Of a stretch of 64,000 nucleotides of DNA, positions 24,401-32,667 are shown piece by piece (position 1 is the first letter of the stretch; every line of letters begins with the position of its first letter). Origin of the DNA: Zygaena filipendulae (Eukaryota; Arthropoda; Insecta; Lepidoptera; Zygaenidae); assembly GCA_907165275.2 (NCBI GenBank), contig OU015652.1, forward strand, positions 5,285,001-5,349,000, read 5' to 3'. The position numbers were made by a program, and so were the translations under genes. Below the pieces are notes generated by a model. The model was not told the origin of the DNA. It made no database searches and worked only from the letters and a program-made list of their open reading frames with translations.

Positions 24401-27400
24401 CATATCCGATTGCTCTTCTTCCTCCACTTCTGGTGATGGCCAACGACTAAGCGCATCCGCATTGCCAATTTTTGTACCTTCTACATATTTCAGCTCATAA
24501 TCGTAGGAATTCATAAACAAAACCCATCTTAACATTCTCGGTGATATCACTGTTGGGATTGGTTTCTTTGAATCGAATATCCCGAGTAATGGTTTATGGT
24601 CGGTTCTTATTATTACTTTTCGACCAAAAATATATTGATAAAATTTATGCATGGCAAAGACTATTGCCGCAGCCTCTTTATCGATCTGAGCATAGTTTCT
24701 CTCGTGTTTGCTCATTGTTCTCGAAGCAAACATTACTGGTCTCACCGATCCATCTTCCATTTGGTGTTCCAACACTGCCCCTAATCCATACTGTGACGCG
24801 TCACACGTCAGTAGAAGGGGCTTTTTTACATCATAATGAACCAATGTCTCCCCTTTTGTCAACATTACCTTTAAAAGTTCAATTGCTTCTTGACAGTGTT
24901 GGTTCCATACCCACGTAGCTCCCTTTAACAATAATTTATAAAGAGGTTCAGCGATAGTAGCTTTTTTTGGTATGAATCTATCATAAAAGTTTATTAATCC
25001 TAGGAATGCTTGTAATTCCTTCACATTTTTGGGCGCTGGAGTCTCCACAATTGTTTTTATCTTGTCTCCACATGGATGCAGACCATCAGCATCAATGATG
25101 TGACCCAAAAATTGTATTCGTCTTAATCCAAATTTGCATTTGTCTTTGTTCACTCGTAATCCAGCTTCGCAAATTTTTTTAAGCACCTCTTCTAGCCTTT
25201 TTTCATGCTCCAATGCTGTTGTGCCACTGATAACTACGTCATCTAACAGTACTGCTGTGCCAGGTATACCAGCCAACAAGTTGGACATCAACCGTTGAAA
25301 TATCCCTGGACAAGCCTTAACACCAAATGCCTGTCGTTTGCATCTGAATAAACCCTTTGGAGTATTCAGTGTGAGAACTCTAGAAGTCGGTTCATCTACC
25401 ACTACTTGAGTGTAAGCCTGGTCCAAATCAATTTTTGAAAAGATTATTCCACCTTGTAATACCGCAAACGCTTCGTTCAGCGTCGGTAACGGATATGTAT
25501 CTGTCTCTGTGGCTACGTTAACCGTTGACCTGTAGTCTCCGCATAGTCTGATATTTCCATTCTTTTTTATAATTGGGACGATGGGGCTCGCAAATTCCGA
25601 ATGACTCACCGCCTCTAAAACATCTTCTTTTACTAACCGATCAATTTCTTTTAATACTCTGTCTCTAATCGCGAACGCCACCGGTCGAGCCTTCAAAAAC
25701 TTTGGTTTTGCATCTGGTAATAAGGGAATATGAACCACTGGTCCCTTATATTTGCCTAGTCCTGTTTCGAAAATATTCTTATATTTTTGTAAAATTTTAT
25801 CCACATCTGGACTCTCTACTATAATGTTATTCAGTCCCATTACTTTTATTTCTAATGGTTCAAACCAATCGCGACCAAGTAGATTTGGCCCTTCTCCTTT
25901 AGCGATTCACATCTTCAATGTTTTTCGAATGCCTCTGAATTCGACTGTTATCAATGTTTTACCCCATAGTTCGACCCTGCTGTTTGTCCATGTTGTTAAC
26001 AGTATCTCTGGTTTTTTCAAGTCTGGCAATTTTCCCTTCCACACCCTTTTGGCTGTCCTTTCATTAATCATGGTGTATGCGGCCCCTGAATCAACTTCCA
26101 AATCTACTAGTTGATTGTTCAACTTAACACGGGCATAGTATGGTGCACTCTTACTGGAGATTGAGTTACATGAGAATTTTTCATACAACCCATTCACCTT
26201 TGCTGAGTCGTTTCTATCTAAAGAATTTGACTTACTTTTGCACTTTACTGCAATATGACCAATTTTTTTACAATGGAAACACCTTGTCCATCGAAATCTA
26301 CAGAAACTTCCGTGGCTTTTGCCACATCGCCAGCATTCTTTGCCCTGTTCGTTGGGTTTTTCCTTTATCTTGTTAACTTCCATCAGCTCATCTTCCCCAC
26401 CAACCTTGGGAACCGCTTGCGAACCTCCTGGTTCTGACATTGACATCATTACTACACCTGCATCTGCTGTTTCTGCTGATAATGCCAACTTAACTGCCTG
26501 ATCAAAACTCAACGATGATTGCTGTAATAGTTGTTTTTGAATAATTTTATCTTTTACCCCACAAACAAACCGGTCGCGCAATGACCTATCCAAATCCAAA
26601 AAGTTACAATCTATAGCCAGTTTTCGTAAGTTAGCTACATAATCACTAATCTTCTCTGTGTCTGATTGACTTCTCATATGAAATTTATATGATTGCATAA
26701 TTTCATTTTGGGCTGGATTAAAATGTTCATTTAAAACGGTTTTTATTTGATTGTAGGTAGCTTCAAAAATTTTTTTCGGCGAGATTAACGATACTATTAA
26801 ATCATACAAATCGGAACCACATACTGATACCAAATTCGCCTTTTTTAATTCCTCTGACTTAATATCATTAGCCAACATACAAAAATCAAACCTATCTATA
26901 TAATTTTTCCAACTGTCTTTGCCCACAACAAATTCTGGAAATTTTATTGACATATTGCTTATTACTTATATATTTTAACACTTGCTTCACTTTTTATTGC
27001 ATATAACACATCAAAACATTTGAAAACTATGTTTTATGGTATTATTTCTATTTTTTCTCGTCGCCAAAATATTATGTCTAACACTCACATCACAGGTAGG
27101 ATCCAGACTGAAGACGAGGGTAATGTGATAAACACTTGACACTAACACAACTACCCCCACAATACACTACAGATAGCCCAAGATAAAAGAAAATGGAAAA
27201 GGTTGGAGGAGACCTTTGCCGAAGGATAGACGATAAGCAGGAAAAATATGTGGAAGAACTATGGAAATCGTTTTTGAATTGGAAATATCTGGCTAAGGCT
27301 ATAAATAAATAAATAAAACTGAAAGTTTACACTGTAGTGACATCATCGCCACCAATAGCTACAAAATTGACCTGAAGCAAGGCCTGCTACAGCTCGCCAG

Positions 27401-30400
27401 TCGATTTTCGTCCGACGGTAAATACGGTCGTGGGGTTGTTAACCTTAACTTTTTTTAGCTTAATTACAATTAATACTTATGAGGTGCAATCTATATAGTA
27501 GGTGTGCTCAAGTCACAAAATATACCAACCAAAGTAACTATCCAGGGGCTTAGGGATACGAAAGATAAAAAAAGACAAGCAGGCAACTGGTTACTTACAT
27601 TACTAGTGTTCAATGTTGTCCCTAAGTCGAATTCATCTCCAACTAGAGTTATTGTATCAGGATTGGCACCTGTTAACTTTTCAATTGTCTTCCTGGCATC
27701 AGCGTCACTTTCAATATTGCCCAAATTTCTGCTCAAAAACTCAATGTCGGCTTCTAGAAGACCATCGACTAAGTGGTTTTGATCGTCATCAGTTTGCTTA
27801 CAAAGAGCGAAAGCATCATCATTCTCTAATTTGATGTCCTCTACTTTTATAGCTTCAACATTGATGTCGTCAATATTCTCAACTTTAATGCCGTCTACAT
27901 CAAGATCTTCATCTTTTATGCCTTCCACTTTTATCTCATCCAGATCCTCCACTTTGATACCATCCACCTTGATATCATCAATATCTCCAACTTTAATATC
28001 AGCAAAATCCGAATCTTTTATCATAGTGAAATCTCTGCCATCACCTGTATCGTTCATGTATTGGCTGGCGTTAAAATTCTTACTATCAAAGCTATCTTGA
28101 CCTGATTCTAATTTAATTTCATCAATTTTATATTTGTCTTCAACTTGCATGTTACTTGTTGATGGCTGAGGACTATCTGGATTGCTTATTTCCCCACTGA
28201 CAGCTCTTTTAAGCACATACGTTTTAATTTTTCGGAGCATAAATGGAGGAACTTTAAATCCAGTTAACTCCCCAAGCATTGGCAAGGAACTGTGCCGATA
28301 GGCCTCACTTGTAGCTAACTCTTCAATATCTTCTAAAACCTGAAATCAATAACACAAATTCGGTTTAGCAACAGTTTGTATCTCTGCACATGGTTACTTA
28401 TCCAATGCATTTCAAGTCATACCATGATATAAGTTTTCCCTCCGACAGCATTTACTAAGTTATGACTAGCAATCCATTCTTTGTCTGCTGCATCTGCTGG
28501 ATAACGGAGTAAACCAGCATGTCTGGTATATAGGCGGCCACGGGAGTTGCCTAAGCCCAAAACCTTCAAAAATACATATTATCTTAATCAAATTCTGGAC
28601 TATAATATATGTGAGATTCTAGACTCTAGAATCTCACTGAATTAAAAACTATAGAGTCTAGAGATTTTAATTATAGCAAAAAAAAATATTTAAGTTGCCT
28701 GCCTGCCTTAAGGTTGCCTTGAAAAGATTGCCTCTCTAAAAGGCCGCCTTTTGCTTTGTCTTTCCTTTTATGTCTTACCGCCGCACTCAGAGTCGACTTT
28801 AATGATTACTTAATTAAGTATAGATTTTTAAAACAAAACTTCCGCAATCAGAGAAGTTTAATAAATTAATGTCAATTGGTATTTAAGTAATTAACCGCCG
28901 CACTCAGAGTCGACTTTAATGATTACTTAGTTAAGCATAGATTTTTAAAACAAAACTGCCGCAATCAGACATGTTTAATAAATTAATGTTAATCGGCATT
29001 TAACTAATTAAGTAACATCTCATTAAATGCCAATTAACATTAATTTACTGAACGTCTCTGATTGCGGCAATTTTGTTTTAAAAATCTATACTTAACTAAG
29101 TAATCATTAATTTCGACTCTGAGTGCGGCCGTAAGTCATACATCTTTTTAGGGCAATGAAGTATATGTATTTTAATTTGAATTATCTTGCCACTTGATGT
29201 GCCACAAGCCGCTATAAAAGTCTATAATATAAATATTAACCTCAAAATTACCTTATGAGCATGAGATCCCATTATGAATAAAGTGTCTTGGTTCAGTCTT
29301 GCAGGGTTCCATTTCTCTGGATCTCGTACAGCTGGTGGTGGCAGTGGCGAAGAAGAACCACTGTCAGGATTATCTTCATGTTTAGTTTTCCTGCGTTTCT
29401 TGCTTATATCTGGATCAATTTCTAACTCTTTGCGTTTGTTTTGTGGTGGACTATGTAACTGTTGAAAGAACAAACTCATAATGGACATGGAACTTTGGAA
29501 AAATGATCTGATAAATAAAAAATAAAGTTGTAACTTACATTCATTTGTTTAGGAAACTTCATATCAGCACTGTTACTTGACTCGGAGTCACTGTTTTCAA
29601 ATACAGGAGCAGCTGGTGGTTTAGGTGTAGTGTACAACAATCTTGTTGCATCTAACATAGCTCTGCATACAGCCCTTACCTTGAAAGTAAGATAATTAAG
29701 AATAAGTTATAGAACAAAACACCTTCAAAGCATTTGAGGCATGAATATTAAATGTTTATAACAAATTTTTTACCTGATCTTCACTAACAGATTCGTCTCC
29801 CAAGTTTAATCTAATATTATTCACAGCAGGAACAAAGAACTTCTGAAATGAAAACAAAAAAATTAAAACCGACTTCCAAAAACACAAAACTAAAAATCTT
29901 AAAAATAAAACGCTAAAAATAACAACATACCGATTTAATCCAAAAGACAAAAACACACGTAATATTATTATTGGTTTGTGCTACCACTAATCGGTTTGAA
30001 TTCGGTGACAAGCCCGCTGGTGTCTGCCCACTTGGGTTGTCCTGCTCACCAAGAGCTGGAGTCGGGAGTCGACTTAGCCCATCTACCTCCTCCATATTTG
30101 GCTTGTCACCGACTTCATACCGATTAGTGGTAGCACAAACCAATAATAATATTACGTGTGTTTTTGTCTTTTGGATTAAATCGGTATGTTGTTATTTTTA
30201 GCGTTTTATTTTTAAGATTTTTAGTTTTGTGTTTTTGGAAGTCGGTTTTAATTTTTTTGTTAAAATTTTGTTTATTTCTCGCTTTTAAGTGACTTAGTTT
30301 GTAATTTCTCTAAGTTGCAATAGCCTCATGTAAACTGCTCATCATCTTTTACAAAATATTGCTTTTCCCGATGCAGGGACGTTAATTATTGAGGAGTTCT

Positions 30401-31052
30401 CCTGGTACATCATCATCAGTTCCACTTCACCATATACATTGTGACGAGCATAAATTGTATAGAAACCATATTAAAGTTAACGAATCGGGATCTGTGAAAT
30501 ACCTATTATTTAGTAGTTCTGATGACCATCTGTGGTCTTCATCATCAGTTCCACTTCTTCAAATTTTACTTTCCGAAAGCAAATAAACGATTTACTATAA
30601 AAAATCCAAAAATCGCTATAGGTGTACCTATAATTTTTGAAGAGTTCCCTCGATTACTCCAAGATCCCATCATCAGATCTCGACTTGGTGACAATGAAAT
30701 TAATTTGAAAGTATCCCCTTTCAAACAAAAAAACAATTTTTGAAATCGCTCCAATCGGAATCCGTGAAATACGTATTATTGTTGAGTAGTTCCGATGACC
30801 ATCTGTGGTCTTCATCATCAGTTCCACTTCTTCAAATTTTGCTTTTCAAAAGCAAATGAACGATTTACTATAAAAAATACCCAAATCGCTATAGGTGTGC
30901 CTATAATTTTTGAAGAGTTCCCTCGATTTCTCCAAGATCCCATCATCAGATCTGGACTTGATGGCAATGGGACCTAATTGGGAGTATACCCTTTCAAACA
31001 AAAAAAGAATTTTTCAAATCGGTCCAACCGTCTTCGAGTAATCGGTGAACAT

Positions 31053-31106
<54 letters not shown>

Positions 31107-32667
31107 ATACATACAATCGAACATAGAACCTCCTCCTTTTTGGAAGTCGGTTAATAAATAGTGATTAAAAGAAAGACTTGAAAAATTTCAGCTAGATAAC
31201 TATGTATTTTTGGAAATTTTATGTACGGCCTATGTTAAATAAAACAGCCTCTGGAGCCAAATTGACATTCCACAATTGTTAATGCATAGAAAACTAAGTA
31301 ACAAATCGTCATGTCACTTGGTCAGCCACTCAAAACTATTTGGCTAGGGGGGCAGCTATATATCACTTCTGGGGTATTTCAATATTGACAGTGTCTGGCT
31401 TGCTGTACCCATGTTTGTAATTATTATTCAATCAAAACTGTACTATATCCAGTAGATTTTACAATGATGCACTGCAGAATAGTTTTAATTTAGAAGATAA
31501 ATAAAAATCAATATTAATTTAACTAGAATGATGTTGTTAGTCTAACTTAATCGAGATTCGAGCTAGTCATTAATTCATTTCAGGATCAAAGTGATTGGGG
31601 AAAAGTTACAGCTTCTAGTTTCTCTAATGACTTGGAAACTAACTTCTAAATATTTTTTGATGACTTGGTCAATATCCCTCGTCACAGCAGACTGTATAGT
31701 TTGTCGCAGAATATCCAAAGATTTATTAGCACTGGCTCGGAATTCGGCAATAGGTCTCGAATGAGGTTGCACTGGACCTGGCAGGCTGAACCTACGATGC
31801 ATTGCCGCCAGTGTGTTTATGGCGATTTGACGACTAATCGGTTGTTTCTGTAAGAAATACATTATGAAAATATAAAAAAGAGCATGCTAAAACATAGACT
31901 TAGGACTAAAAATATAAGTATGAAGCATTATTCAACTTAAATAAAGTTCAATATTTTTTTATATACTATATATTTTTTTTTTATATTTTACCTGTGATAT
32001 TTTGGTGACCATTAGGTATCATTTAATGCTTAAAACTAACATTGTGAATGTAAAAGTAACTCTGATAGATTTTCACACCTAAATTATCTAAACTATTTTG
32101 ATGAATTTTGATATAAAGATAAATGGGACCTTGGATAAGGGCATAGGCTGCTTTTATGTTGGAACCAAATTTTTATATAAATATGATGATGAGAATATGA
32201 TTCATACAGACAAAGCAGCAGGGAACAACAAATAAATCATAAGTTTATATCTGAAACACTTTAAAAAATTAAAATCATCAAATTAGGCCAACAGAAAACT
32301 AAAAAAAATGCATTTATGGTGGCTTTGGTTTTAATGAACCAGCCAATTATTTACAGAATATTTGTATATCAATGGCCCTAGCACTATTTTTAAATATTAA
32401 CACCTTTAGAACCTAGTTAGTGTCTAAGGACTTTATGCTACCAAGTTGAGGTCCATCATCTCAGTCTACCCCTTCAGAAGACGAGCCAAGTTTTTGTTTT
32501 TAACTACTACTTACAGTCTGCATATTACAAGAGGTGCCTGGACGAATATTTATCGTTTTGGTCGGCGCCTGAAAGGTCCATGTACTGCTAGTGTTAACAG
32601 AAGGCGAATTTTGTTGTGATGAATCGACGTTGCTTACGCTGTTTATAGCATTCTTCTGAATAACCAT
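20778..32667 (-). CDS. DNTTIP1: DNTTIP1 (TdIF1) orthologue, MiDAC complex scaffold, nine exons, 854 aa
   Basis: Exons on the minus strand: 32667-32515, 31847-31644, 29842-29774, 29679-29539, 29458-29252, 28563-28423, 28339-27599, 22066-21828, 21447-20778. All introns are GT-AG; every junction is phase 0 except the last (phase 2). DNTTIP1 dimerises through its N-terminal region, binds HDAC1/2 with the ELM2-SANT protein MIDEAS, and has a SKI/SNO/DAC-like DNA-binding domain. Recognisable blocks are FFVPAVNNIRLNLGD, KWNPARLNQDTLFIMGSHAHK, VLGLGNSRGRLYTRH, NAVGGKTYIM and KVPPFMLRKIKTY, in the order of the human protein. Human DNTTIP1 has about 330 residues; this model adds about 500 after residue 350: an acidic psi-KxE-rich stretch, then Ser/Thr/Gly/Ala-rich exons 8-9. 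Intron 7 (5.5 kb) holds a Mag-like element. Nuclear. Exons 1-7 are very secure; 8-9 rest on phase and acceptor fit. Confidence 0.88.
21828..22066 (-). CDS. DNTTIP1: DNTTIP1 exon 8 (C-terminal extension)
   Basis: The acceptor aaatttcAG precedes YTSNQTKCITVASTTSGMVH; the exon ends QMIR plus two bases of a Gly codon before GTGATT. It is rich in Ala, Ser, Val and His. The exon is far more GC-rich than its surroundings. The phase fits both neighbours, which is the main argument for it. Confidence 0.75.
22100..22310. repeat. Dispersed repeat shared with 39000-39205
   Basis: Shared blocks are acttttggc-gcatttgagc, tggacgtcag/tgaatgtcag, acagtgaaata-gg and ttcttacagagc/cttcctacagagc, in the same order and orientation at both sites. 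It is non-coding and lies just upstream (minus strand) of DNTTIP1 exon 8 within intron 7. The family is unidentified. Confidence 0.5.
22463..22723 (+). pseudogene. RTE-like LINE ORF2 tail, left part, split by the Mag insertion
   Basis: The plus-strand reading LKWRWADHTIRGYDKWSKVI, then WYSREGKRKK, is the typical tail of RTE-type endonuclease/reverse transcriptases (usual form: KWRWAGH...W.P..GKR..GRP). Its continuation lies beyond the retrotransposon at 27177. It is degenerate and has no upstream ORF2. Confidence 0.75.
22724..22825 (-). repeat. 3' LTR of the Mag-like element (102 bp)
   Basis: It is identical by eye to 27070-27171. On the element strand it begins TGTAGTGTATTGTGG and ends GTTAGACATAATA. 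Confidence 0.92.
22955..25906 (-). CDS. Mag-like Pol: reverse transcriptase, RNase H, integrase
   Basis: The open frame continues upstream of its first Met (25840) to a TGA at 25909-25907. The RT begins with a 'LLGRDWF' lead-in; the catalytic motif reads LLDDVVISG, where most gypsy elements have a YLDD or FIDD form. The RNase H region contains TCDASQYGLGAVLEH and DKEAAAIVFA. Integrase has the zinc-binding H-H-C-C set (HENHDG...CQVCREV) and the catalytic D, D, E in HTDFAGPF, SDNGRAF and NGQAERTVQ. A Lys/Glu-rich tail ends in ECVE. The product would integrate element cDNA into host chromosomes. Confidence 0.9.
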   Translation of the reverse strand: MAKGEGPNLLGRDWFEPLEIKVMGLNNIIVESPDVDKILQKYKNIFETGLGKYKGPVVHIPLLPDAKPKFLKARPVAFAIRDRVLKEIDRLVKEDVLEAVSHSEFASPIVPIIKKNGNIRLCGDYRSTVNVATETDTYPLPTLNEAFAVLQGGIIFSKIDLDQAYTQVVVDEPTSRVLTLNTPKGLFRCKRQAFGVKACPGIFQRLMSNLLAGIPGTAVLLDDVVISGTTALEHEKRLEEVLKKICEAGLRVNKDKCKFGLRRIQFLGHIIDADGLHPCGDKIKTIVETPAPKNVKELQAFLGLINFYDRFIPKKATIAEPLYKLLLKGATWVWNQHCQEAIELLKVMLTKGETLVHYDVKKPLLLTCDASQYGLGAVLEHQMEDGSVRPVMFASRTMSKHERNYAQIDKEAAAIVFAMHKFYQYIFGRKVIIRTDHKPLLGIFDSKKPIPTVISPRMLRWVLFMNSYDYELKYVEGTKIGNADALSRWPSPEVEEEEQSDMNVLFLNETPVEVNVTVKEVAKLSSKDNVLSKILYWMRNGWPQKVDERYIDFFRRRDELSEYKGCILFGSRVVLPSKVRPQILKELHENHDGIVITKAVARSYFWWPKLDKEIERMINECQVCREVRNLPPKVSHRWISPLKPWSRLHTDFAGPFQGKVFLILIDACSKWPEVKIVNDQSSSIVISKLEEIFTQQGLPDTIVSDNGRAFTSEEFGAYMRDIGVKHILVPPYHPASNGQAERTVQTIKQKLRKLSHLPWQNRLNKILYGLRTTPSTCTGKTPAESLNGRRFKTKFDRFHPLSEQGKDAEDCNKNEQKNVRDLQVGETVSFRNYRNGPRWLMGVITKKIGVTRYQIKHEGKPFIRHINQIIGFTKHRSESDYTEEEMKLRTSVEDSPKERSQQTEEGMEEDGNYGIIRIRSPRHWADIIGVNTSSSDNLAQDSPRRNTGKRLRTKDSPTSTPPSAKRVAADITGEESSGDECVE
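25907..26953 (-). CDS. Mag-like Gag with zinc knuckles and protease domain
   Basis: This 348-residue frame starts MSIKFPEFVVGKDSWKNYID. It contains a C-rich motif (CWRCGKSHGSFC) and a clear CCHC knuckle (CFHCKKIGHIAVKC), then the aspartic protease signature LEVDSGAAYTMI near residue 285. It ends at a TGA, after which the same frame continues 22 codons into the first pol Met. Gag packages element RNA; the protease would mature the polyprotein. The single stop is either a mutation of this copy or a readthrough signal. Confidence 0.88.
   Translation of the reverse strand: MSIKFPEFVVGKDSWKNYIDRFDFCMLANDIKSEELKKANLVSVCGSDLYDLIVSLISPKKIFEATYNQIKTVLNEHFNPAQNEIMQSYKFHMRSQSDTEKISDYVANLRKLAIDCNFLDLDRSLRDRFVCGVKDKIIQKQLLQQSSLSFDQAVKLALSAETADAGVVMMSMSEPGGSQAVPKVGGEDELMEVNKIKEKPNEQGKECWRCGKSHGSFCRFRWTRCFHCKKIGHIAVKCKSKSNSLDRNDSAKVNGLYEKFSCNSISSKSAPYYARVKLNNQLVDLEVDSGAAYTMINERTAKRVWKGKLPDLKKPEILLTTWTNSRVELWGKTLITVEFRGIRKTLKM
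27070..27171 (-). repeat. 5' LTR of the Mag-like element (102 bp)
   Basis: It is identical by eye to the 3' LTR and is followed outside by the gatag target duplication. Confidence 0.92.
27177..27318 (+). pseudogene. RTE-like LINE tail, right part, with ATAAATA 3' end
   Basis: The reading IAQDKRKWKRLEETFAE resumes directly after the gatag duplication and matches the usual last residues of RTE ORF2 (AQDR..W....E.FA). It ends in an ataaataaataaataaaa tail, the tandem 3' end expected of such LINEs. Confidence 0.75.
27325..27435. repeat. Dispersed fragment related to 50343-50435
   Basis: The two sites share gtgacatcatcgccac, then ctcgccagtcg and acggtcgtgg/tagtcgtgg in the same order. On the minus strand the 50.4-kb copy reads WLKWEPTGERLAACGDDVTT, which resembles part of a WD40 repeat. 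The copy here has the matching GGDDVTT end. They are possibly old retro-derived gene fragments. Confidence 0.4.
27599..28339 (-). CDS. DNTTIP1: DNTTIP1 exon 7 (end of conserved domain plus acidic psi-KxE array)
   Basis: Conserved residues VLEDIEELATSEAYRHSSL and KVPPFMLRKIKTYV end the part shared with vertebrates. From about residue 380 to 477 there are eight psi-K-x-E/D motifs: IKLE 380, IKVD 428, IKVE 433, IKVE 441, IKDE 446, IKVE 456, IKVE 469 and IKLE 474, all in strongly acidic surroundings. The exon ends TLNTSN before GTAAGT. Confidence 0.87.
28423..28563 (-). CDS. DNTTIP1: DNTTIP1 exon 6 (core of SKI/SNO/DAC-like domain)
   Basis: It reads VLGLGNSRGRLYTRHAGLLR, then YPADAADKEWIASHNL and NAVGGKTYIM before GTATGA. 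It closely parallels human ALGMGGTRGRIYIKHPHLFK. It was found by reading across the junctions because it has no long start-to-stop frame of its own. Confidence 0.88.
28776..29135. mobile_element. Palindromic MITE: half copy (28776-28893) followed by a full copy (28894-29135)
   Basis: It belongs to the same family as 20258-20492. The full copy runs from ccgccgcactcagagtcgac to ctgagtgcggccgtaag with arms pairing nearly to the centre. Directly before it is a second left arm with the same start, broken off at ggtatttaagtaattaa. It lies in DNTTIP1 intron 5. Confidence 0.8.
29252..29458 (-). CDS. DNTTIP1: DNTTIP1 exon 5 (basic linker and start of DNA-binding domain)
   Basis: A basic nuclear-localisation-type cluster SKKRRKTKHE is followed by a Pro/Ser linker. 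Then comes KWNPARLNQDTLFIMGSHAHK, the conserved entry to the SKI/SNO/DAC-like domain (human KWDPARLNESTTFVLGSRANK). Confidence 0.88.
29539..29679 (-). CDS. DNTTIP1: DNTTIP1 exon 4 (47 codons)
   Basis: It begins VRAVCRAMLDATRLLY, equivalent to the human ACRSCLEQAKLLF helix. It then passes into a Ser/Glu-rich linker and ends FPKQMN before GTAAGT. Confidence 0.85.
29774..29842 (-). CDS. DNTTIP1: DNTTIP1 exon 3 (23 codons)
   Basis: The acceptor ttcatttcAG is followed by KFFVPAVNNIRLNLGDE and the exon ends SEDQ before GTAAAA. It matches the 'KFFQKAALNVRDNVGEEV' stretch of the human protein. Confidence 0.88.
29864..31152 (+). mobile_element. Large dispersed repeat with perfect foldback and internal tandem duplication
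   Basis: The arms at about 29867-29995 and 30116-30258 are inverted copies, each running from ttaaaaccgacttcc to the ccactaatcgg block. The right-hand part contains two tandem units of about 260 bp (about 30489-30750 and 30751-31020) sharing 'gaccatctgtggtcttcatc' and the 'cccatcatcagatct' block. A 49-base A run follows at 31057-31105, and the end is ctcctcctttttggaagtcg. Further copies lie at 61415-61948 and, inverted, 62495-63065. It is non-coding and lies in DNTTIP1 intron 2. The superfamily is unknown to me. Confidence 0.75.
31057..31105 (+). repeat. A49 homopolymer
   Basis: A continuous run of 49 adenines lies inside the dispersed repeat. Length in the true genome may differ because such runs are poorly sequenced. 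Confidence 0.85.
31644..31847 (-). CDS. DNTTIP1: DNTTIP1 exon 2 (N-terminal dimerisation region)
   Basis: The acceptor is ttcttacAG; the exon starts KQPISRQIAIN and ends QVIKKYLE before GTTAGT. The segment SLDILRQTIQSAVTRDIDQV corresponds to the human 'LQPSINEEIQTVFNKY' helix. It is phase 0 at both ends. Confidence 0.85.
32515..32667 (-). CDS. DNTTIP1: DNTTIP1 exon 1 (start codon, 51 codons)
   Basis: It starts MVIQKNAINSVSN and ends at NMQT with the strong donor GTAAGT. The leader is Ser/Asn/Gln-rich and not conserved with vertebrates. The ATG is the first in the exon and lies 161 bp from the 3' end of the upstream LINE. Confidence 0.8.

Larger units (their letters stand above)
22724..27171 (-). 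mobile_element. Mag-like Ty3/gypsy LTR retrotransposon, 4448 bp
   Basis: Two identical 102-bp LTRs (22724-22825, 27070-27171) bound the element. The 5-bp duplication gatag flanks it at 22719-22723 and 27172-27176. Internally, on the minus strand, the order is gag, protease, reverse transcriptase, RNase H, integrase. A purine-rich tract (GGGGGGAGGTG on the element strand) adjoins the 3' LTR, and a TGGCGACGAG primer-site-like sequence lies 3 nt inside the 5' LTR. Very short LTRs, small size and no env fit the Mag clade. Identical LTRs imply a recent insertion. The gag-protease frame and the pol frame are in phase but separated by one TGA. It lies in DNTTIP1 intron 7, in the sense orientation of the gene. 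Confidence 0.92.

Noticed and set aside
27831..28100. Ser/Thr/Pro-rich plus-strand frame of 89 codons
   Set aside because: It is antisense to the acidic psi-KxE repeat in DNTTIP1 exon 7; its repetitiveness comes from that array.
29913..30201. Two opposite 76-codon frames with nearly the same protein ends
   Set aside because: They are mirror readings of the foldback arms in a non-coding repeat.
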